Below, piece after piece: positions 59,319 through 64,000 of a stretch of 64,000 nt of DNA. The translations under genes and the position numbers were made by a program. The stretch's first letter is position 1, and each line of letters begins with the position of its first letter. The stretch lies in contig JASANE010007210.1 in the NCBI GenBank assembly GCA_030248225.1, positions 1-64,000 on the forward strand, written 5' to 3'. Source of the stretch: Trileptium ribeirensis. Taxonomy: Eukaryota; Nematoda; Enoplea; Enoplida; Thoracostomopsidae. Under the pieces are notes generated by a model that was not told the DNA's origin, made no database searches, and saw only the letters and a list, made by a program, of their open reading frames with translations.

Positions 59319-61519
59319 GTGAGTGATAAATTGTACTTATTGTTTTGTTATATATTATCCTTGTGTGATTATTTTATATCACTTCTATAAATGGGGGCAC
59401 CCAAGTATGCATATCGACCTCTCTAGTTCATTCCCCTGGCATATTTTGGCGTTTAACATTTGATTCTCCCCAGGTCTCTCTTTGATTCTCCCTTTCTTTT
59501 ATTAGCGGATTTTTATTGGTGGCCTAAATTGTGCTAACTTTACACTATTTAGGCCAACAATTACTAAAATTGTTCGTGCGGGGCAAAAAATAGTTTAAAT
59601 TTTCCTTTGTGGTTATATATGATTCATAATTGCAATCAGCCGTTATATTCCACATATTTTACGTTTTATGACAGCTAAATAGTACTTTATTGTCCCTAGG
59701 TATATTTTCAGCTCTCTCAGGTTTGAAAATTACCTTTAACACCGAATAGAAGTCTATAAAAATTTTATCCACAAACAAGTTTGGATCGTTTTTTGTTATT
59801 TTAAGAAGCATAGTAGTAAAAATTTCGGTATTAACATAGTGAGCGATTGTGAAAATGCAAAATATTCATTCGTTCCCCATCCACACCCCCTTGAGAATTC
59901 TCTAAACCCGTTGTGCTACTGAATTAATAATGGTAGGCTGTGTACATAATATAATTATTAAATTTCAATACATTATGTAATACTGTACATATTTTTATTA
60001 ACAGTTTTAAAATAATACTTGATATGATATTTCTATGTGTTACTGGGCTCAGGTTGAGTCAGTAATTATCAGTAAATGATTAATTCTGGTATATAATATT
60101 TTTGCAAAAATAGACAGAAATCTAATTTAAGATACCAGAGCAAAAAGTAGCTTATCGGCGCCGAAGTCCAAAATGAGATATAAAAATCATTATATGTAAT
60201 TTTTCGCATTCATTGTAAAATGGTCGTTTTGAGGCCAAAAATTGACGAGATAGTAACAGAAATTTGTTGCAGATCGACCTAACTTCCCATAATATTGAAT
60301 GCAATGAAAATAAAAGTTTATTTCCGACACCGTGAAATTTGTGCAAAAAGTGGGAGATTATCATAATATGAAACTTTTTGCACCAGATAGAGGTTTAGTA
60401 GTAAGTATGACGCGCTCATATCATACACACAATATGCAAAAGCTAATCCTGATTAGGAGGAATTTACAAACGCCGTTAAGGCAGTAAATAGTTAGTTGCT
60501 TATAATACGCAAACCCAAATAAATACGTGAGCCACAAGTGATCGAGCTATAAGACAGCTTTCAATACGAAATGTTTTAGTGTGATATTCAATAATATTTC
60601 TAGTGAGAAAAAATAATTCGTATAATCATTACATGTGAGAATGAAATATTATTTAATTAAGTCCACGCACAGTCGCGTAATAAAGCTTTTAAAACCTGGA
60701 ACCGAAGTGTAATATATTTACTCATGGTAGTCTCGAAGGAGCGACGAGATAATATTCAATATCGGACAGGAGTGGAGTAATCGAAATTAGAAATTATGAA
60801 CGAATTCAATTTTTGATTGCTGTTCTGTTTTACACCCACTTCCACGAAATGAATCATGAGTAAATTTTATAACTGAGTTTAGTTCTATATGATGTTACCT
60901 AGTATTACAAGAGTATATTGCCTAGTAGTTATTATGTTGCGGCCTATCCACAACTTTGCGATGATACCTGGGAAGAATCGTTGGAGCACCCCGTGTTTAT
61001 TTCCAAAGGTGGAATATGTTTTTTATCCGACATATATTGCATAGTAAATTTTTCGGCTTTAATACAATGTTTTATCAATTTTGAAAATAGTAGTACTTTT
61101 CTAAAAATTATATTGAAAATACTAGTTTCGGGTATCATAATCATGGATTTGGTGTAGCAGTGGGTTTGCGAAAATGGGCGAATATTTAAAAATTTTTTAA
61201 CTAAAATGTAGTTTTGGAAAGTGGCGTTGCCTCTTAGGATAAGCCAGTATATTTGGATTTTCTGACCTAAGGGGAGTCTATTATCACTCATAAAATATAT
61301 CTGTTAACACTGGCCGAAATTTTTTTGTATGAAATCTCTGGTGAATGACTAAAATGTTTGAGCTTATTCTTACTTCTGTTACGTTTAGTGTGTGTGGGTG
61401 ATTTTTAGCGCGTATTTTATTTTGTAAATAAATGTCATGTCTCACACATATCAGTGGTTTTGATTTTTTTCAAATTCTTTATGTTTAAAATGTAACATGC
61501 TACTAATTGATCTTTTCAG
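59319..61519. other. mL42 intron 3
   Basis: AT-rich intron of 2.2 kb. Apart from the weak exon-like segment at 60929 nothing was recognised. Confidence 0.55.
60929..61008 (+). CDS. Unassigned exon-like segment in mL42 intron 3
   Basis: After cctagtag the frame reads YYVAAYPQLCDDTWEESLEH, then PVFISK and donor AAAG|GTGGAA. Composition is protein-like and richer in GC than its surroundings. Its phases (2 in, 1 out) do not allow inclusion in mL42, so it would be another gene or a chance frame. Confidence 0.18.
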
Positions 61520-61583
61520 ATTTTTATACATTAGACGCCGTATGAATATGCCGAAGATAAAGCCTGATCGGAAAGGATTATAA
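61520..61583 (+). CDS. MRPL42: mL42 exon 4 and stop
   Basis: Acceptor tgatcttttcag (phase 2). The exon reads FLYIRRRMNMPKIKPDRKGL and stops at TAA 61581-61583. The basic run followed by P-x-x-x-P-D-R corresponds to the C-terminal RxRRNxxPPKDR of the family. The open frame here is only 20 codons, so simple length filters would miss it. Confidence 0.8.
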
Positions 61584-61695
61584 AAATTAATCGTAATATA
61601 ATTGCTAATAATCGTTAAGTTAACAAAATATATTAGTAACACCTTAGTGAAACACAATTCGAGTGCAAACGAAAGCTTTTTACCAACCTGTATTA

Positions 61696-62439
61696 ATGAC
61701 TTTGAAGCAAGTTATATTCCGTAGATGTGGACTGATTAGTTATCGCGATGGCTTGGCGTTACAACAAAATTACATAGCTAAGCATAAAGCAGCAAAGCCG
61801 AGCGTGGATGCAGCAAAATTGGCGGGCCATGGTCAAGCAACAGCTATGTCTGGTCATAACGAAGAACTACATTGTTCTCCGAGAAATATCGTTCTTTTGC
61901 TAGAACATCGCCCTGTATATACAATTGGCCTGCGCTCAGCGTATTCTGATGAAGAAATCAAGCGCCTTGAGGCATTGGGTGCCGAAGTGTGCCGTATTCG
62001 TCGTGGTGGTTTAATAACATTTCACGGGCCGGGTCAACTGGTTGCCTACCCAATACTTGACCTTAAGCAGTGGGGCATATCCGCCGGTGTTCGTTGGTAT
62101 GTTTCTAATCTCGAGCGTACTATTATCGAGTTACTTCGGTCGTCGTACGGTGTTCATGGCTACACTAGTCCGGATACCGGAGTATGGGTAAGTGATCGGG
62201 AAAAAATTTGTGCGATTGGTATTGGTGTATCACGATATATCACTAGTCACGGTTTGGCTTTGAACGTTACAAATGAGTGCCTACCGTGGTTCGAACATAT
62301 TGTACCGTGTGGGCTGGAAGGAAAAACGGTAACGTCTGTGTCTCACTGTGTTGGCCGAACTGTCACGATTGATGAGATTTTGCCCCGTTTTATCGAGGCC
62401 TTTTCTGCAGTGTTCGCATGCCGTTCTAATGTTGAGTAG
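61696..62439 (+). CDS. LIPT2: Octanoyl-[acyl-carrier-protein]:protein N-octanoyltransferase (mitochondrial)
   Basis: LIPT2/LipB moves octanoyl groups from mitochondrial acyl carrier protein to a lysine of the glycine-cleavage H protein, the first step of lipoate synthesis. The frame is intact and intronless, 247 residues from ATG 61696. I chose this start because the upstream in-frame extension begins only with GTG at 61663. The family signature RRGGLITFHGPGQLVAYP is at residues 102-119. The catalytic lysine is K170 (REKICAIGI) and the catalytic cysteine C205 (HIVPCGL), with TSHGLALNV between them at residues 183-191. Residues 30-62 form a low-similarity loop. There is no polypyrimidine-rich acceptor obvious in the 112 bp separating it from mL42. 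The first residues (KQVIFRR) could act as a short targeting sequence. Confidence 0.95.
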   Translation: MTLKQVIFRRCGLISYRDGLALQQNYIAKHKAAKPSVDAAKLAGHGQATAMSGHNEELHCSPRNIVLLLEHRPVYTIGLRSAYSDEEIKRLEALGAEVCRIRRGGLITFHGPGQLVAYPILDLKQWGISAGVRWYVSNLERTIIELLRSSYGVHGYTSPDTGVWVSDREKICAIGIGVSRYITSHGLALNVTNECLPWFEHIVPCGLEGKTVTSVSHCVGRTVTIDEILPRFIEAFSAVFACRSNVE

Positions 62440-63792
62440 ATAAATTATGCAGCATAGCCAATGTGAGTTTAAAACTTTTGTACGCACTACTATGGCGAGT
62501 TTAAATGAGTGTCAGAGCGCGAGACTGAAAAAGTAAAACAGCACCATCGTGCGCACAAATTCTTGAACGCACGGCTATGATGCAACTGACTTATAGCTAA
62601 CCGTGCATTCAAGCATTTCAACTACAGTTACAATCAGAATTAATATAAACTGTCAAAAGTAATAGTTTAGTGTATCGTCACACATAGACCGAGGTCCGAA
62701 GTACAAGGAGGGTGCTTAGGTGTGTGCTTGCAAGCCAAACGGAGGGGGGCGGTGCAGAGCCTTTAGGGCCGCCTGTGTGGTGATGTGTTCGGCGTCGTCA
62801 GGGGAGAGAGTGACATTCAGAAAATACGTTTTTGGTTACGGTGTCGTACGCATATTTAACTACCATTTTTTTCGCGAATTAACAGTAACGCACACTGTCT
62901 GTAACTAATGGGGTATATTATTCAATTGTTAGTTTTTGAAAATTTTTACATCTGATTTAGAAAACTGCACAATTGACAAGATAGTATGCCGCATACCGTC
63001 AGTAAAACTACAGACAGTTTTTCCTTTACCATCGGAAAATGACGACATATGTACCTGTCTTACTACCTTTGAATAATTTTCTGAAAAACATGGGGTGTGT
63101 AAGCCACCCTGTTGTCGAAGTGTGCCCGACACTATGCGGGTAGATATTTACGTAAGCGCCAACAAACAGTTAGGGATATTATAATGTCAACGCCGTATTA
63201 TTCATTACATACTGTTGTGTTAAGATTTATTCTTTTGTACCATAAACAATTTATAATAATTGTAGTTTTGTCTAGTGTTTTTGCTATTGTACTGGCTGAC
63301 TAAATTCGGCACGAGTCTGCTCATTTAGTTGAATTATTTGTAGTTTTCTCGACTGTTATGGCAAATTCATATTATGGTCACCGCTTTCGGGCAACTTAAA
63401 AATGCACTAGTGAAATCCGTAAAAAATGTCAGTGTTGCTAATAAATAGTAACTGGTATCTTGAAAATTTGACAAAGAGCTTTAAGAAATAAAACTAGCGT
63501 CGCTTTTAACATTATAATTTCTGGTTTTGAGACTGAGTGAGGTACAGCTAGAATTATATATTTTCGGTCTTTCCTGTATAGTTCTAGTTCTTTATGTAGC
63601 AGTAGTATCCTCAAAGTTTGAGCGTTCGAGCTTCTGTTAATGGAGCGTTTGCGATCGATTATTGCACAGTCAACTGGAATGCAGTGATAGTTCCACTTGA
63701 CGCGTAAATTCAATTTAAAAATACATGTTCATTTGGCCCGCTCGACATTTACATTTTTGAAAGCAGATAATGATTGGTGCGCTTTTTTCCAG
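62440..63792. other. Region downstream of LIPT2
   Basis: No canonical AATAAA is obvious within 150 bp after the LIPT2 stop. A GC-rich patch (62690-62800, ggaggggggcggtgcagagc) could be a promoter-like or repeat segment; I cannot decide. 62950-63196 is a relative of the MITE at 31624. Confidence 0.4.
62950..63196. mobile_element. Decayed relative of the 31.6 kb MITE-like element
   Basis: Contains aatgacatgcc-like tagtatgccgcataccgtca and aaaactacagacag (compare aataatgccgcacactgtcc and aaaactgcaagcag at about 31948), the ccctgttgtcgaagtgtg and cgacactatgcggg blocks, and an end attataatgtcaacgccgta. Only one terminus is clear. Confidence 0.55.
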
Positions 63793-63842
63793 GAATTATT
63801 GCGCCGTGATTACGAGGAGTGGTCTGTAAAGACTCCCAATTT
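63793..63842 (+). CDS. Exon-like segment of an unidentified gene at the right edge
   Basis: A strong acceptor (gcgcttttttccag) and strong donor (AATTT|GTAAGT) enclose ELLRRDYEEWSVKTPN in phase 0 in, phase 2 out. Charge pattern and splice sites favour a real internal exon of a gene that continues past the window. Too short to identify. Confidence 0.4.
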
Positions 63843-64000
63843 GTAAGTATATTAATCTAAAAGCAAAATGAAACTGTAAGTTTATCATTTATTTGATATA
63901 AATCAGAGTCAACAATGTGTTCATCTTTGGAAGGAAGGCAGTGTTGGTGACAAAAGTGTCAATTTGTTATCAAAATGTTTTGTACGAACTTAGAATCGCT

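Larger units (their letters stand above)
52689..61583 (+). other. MRPL42: Gene span: mitochondrial ribosomal protein mL42
   Basis: Four exons join in frame (phases 2, 0, 2) into about 150 residues; the human protein has 142. mL42 is a component of the large subunit of the mitochondrial ribosome. Exons 2 to 4 carry the recognisable family sequence; exon 1 is the least certain. All internal boundaries are GT-AG. Introns are 3.9, 2.3 and 2.2 kb and hold SINE-like and other repeats. The stop lies 112 bp upstream of the LIPT2 start, also a mitochondrial gene on the same strand. Confidence 0.8.

Noticed and set aside
61663..61695. Longer LIPT2 start at 61663
   Set aside because: The codon there is GTG; in a eukaryotic gene the ATG at 61696 is the likelier start, and the extension has no family similarity.
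62720..62908. Cysteine-rich short frame downstream of LIPT2
   Set aside because: It lies in a GC-rich patch, lacks splice support and resembles no known module.

Overview
The window reads as invertebrate metazoan nuclear DNA. It is AT-rich, genes are split into short exons (about 60-210 bp) by GT-AG introns of 0.4-4 kb, and the introns are packed with small inverted-repeat transposons, tRNA-derived repeats and tandem arrays. I saw no rRNA gene, functional tRNA, CRISPR array or bacterial operon. All recognised genes lie on the + strand. I cannot fix the phylum from sequence alone.

Layout. (1) 2857-26064: the 3' part of a multi-exon gene for a secreted or cell-surface mosaic protein. EGF-like and LDL-receptor class A (LDLa) modules are followed by a C-terminal fibrinogen-related domain (FReD) ending at a stop at 26064. 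Its 5' end is off the left edge or unseen. (2) 28296-36731: four exons of a second FReD gene with the same intron positions and phases, hence a tandem paralogue; its last exon was not found. (3) 39974-43923: the last three coding exons of V-ATPase subunit H (about 95 residues), with the other roughly 80% of that protein absent upstream. (4) 44-52 kb: mostly non-coding, with a pogo/Tigger-type transposase fragment, a 153-164 bp tandem repeat and two unassigned exon-like islands. (5) 52689-61583: mitochondrial ribosomal protein mL42 in four exons. (6) 61696-62439: LIPT2, mitochondrial octanoyltransferase, intact and intronless, starting 112 bp after the mL42 stop. (7) An exon-like segment of an unidentified gene near the right edge.

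Repeats: a 1.35 kb (TTTA)n tract, a ~2 kb minisatellite of 28-bp units, ~178-bp and 164-bp tandem arrays, a foldback element with ~195-bp arms, several MITE families, nested larger elements, and two pairs of tRNA-derived SINE-like copies. Many long apparent reading frames inside these arrays are repeat artefacts.

The most interesting signals are: (a) a single cysteine at each LDLa/EGF boundary that appears to be reassigned between the two domains, with matching loss of the partner cysteine; (b) the truncation of both FReD gene 2 and V-ATPase H at one repeat-dense interval (36.7-40.0 kb), which looks like a rearrangement or assembly junction; and (c) the tight mL42-LIPT2 pairing. Exon calls rest on reading the sequence and recalled family motifs; no alignment was run.
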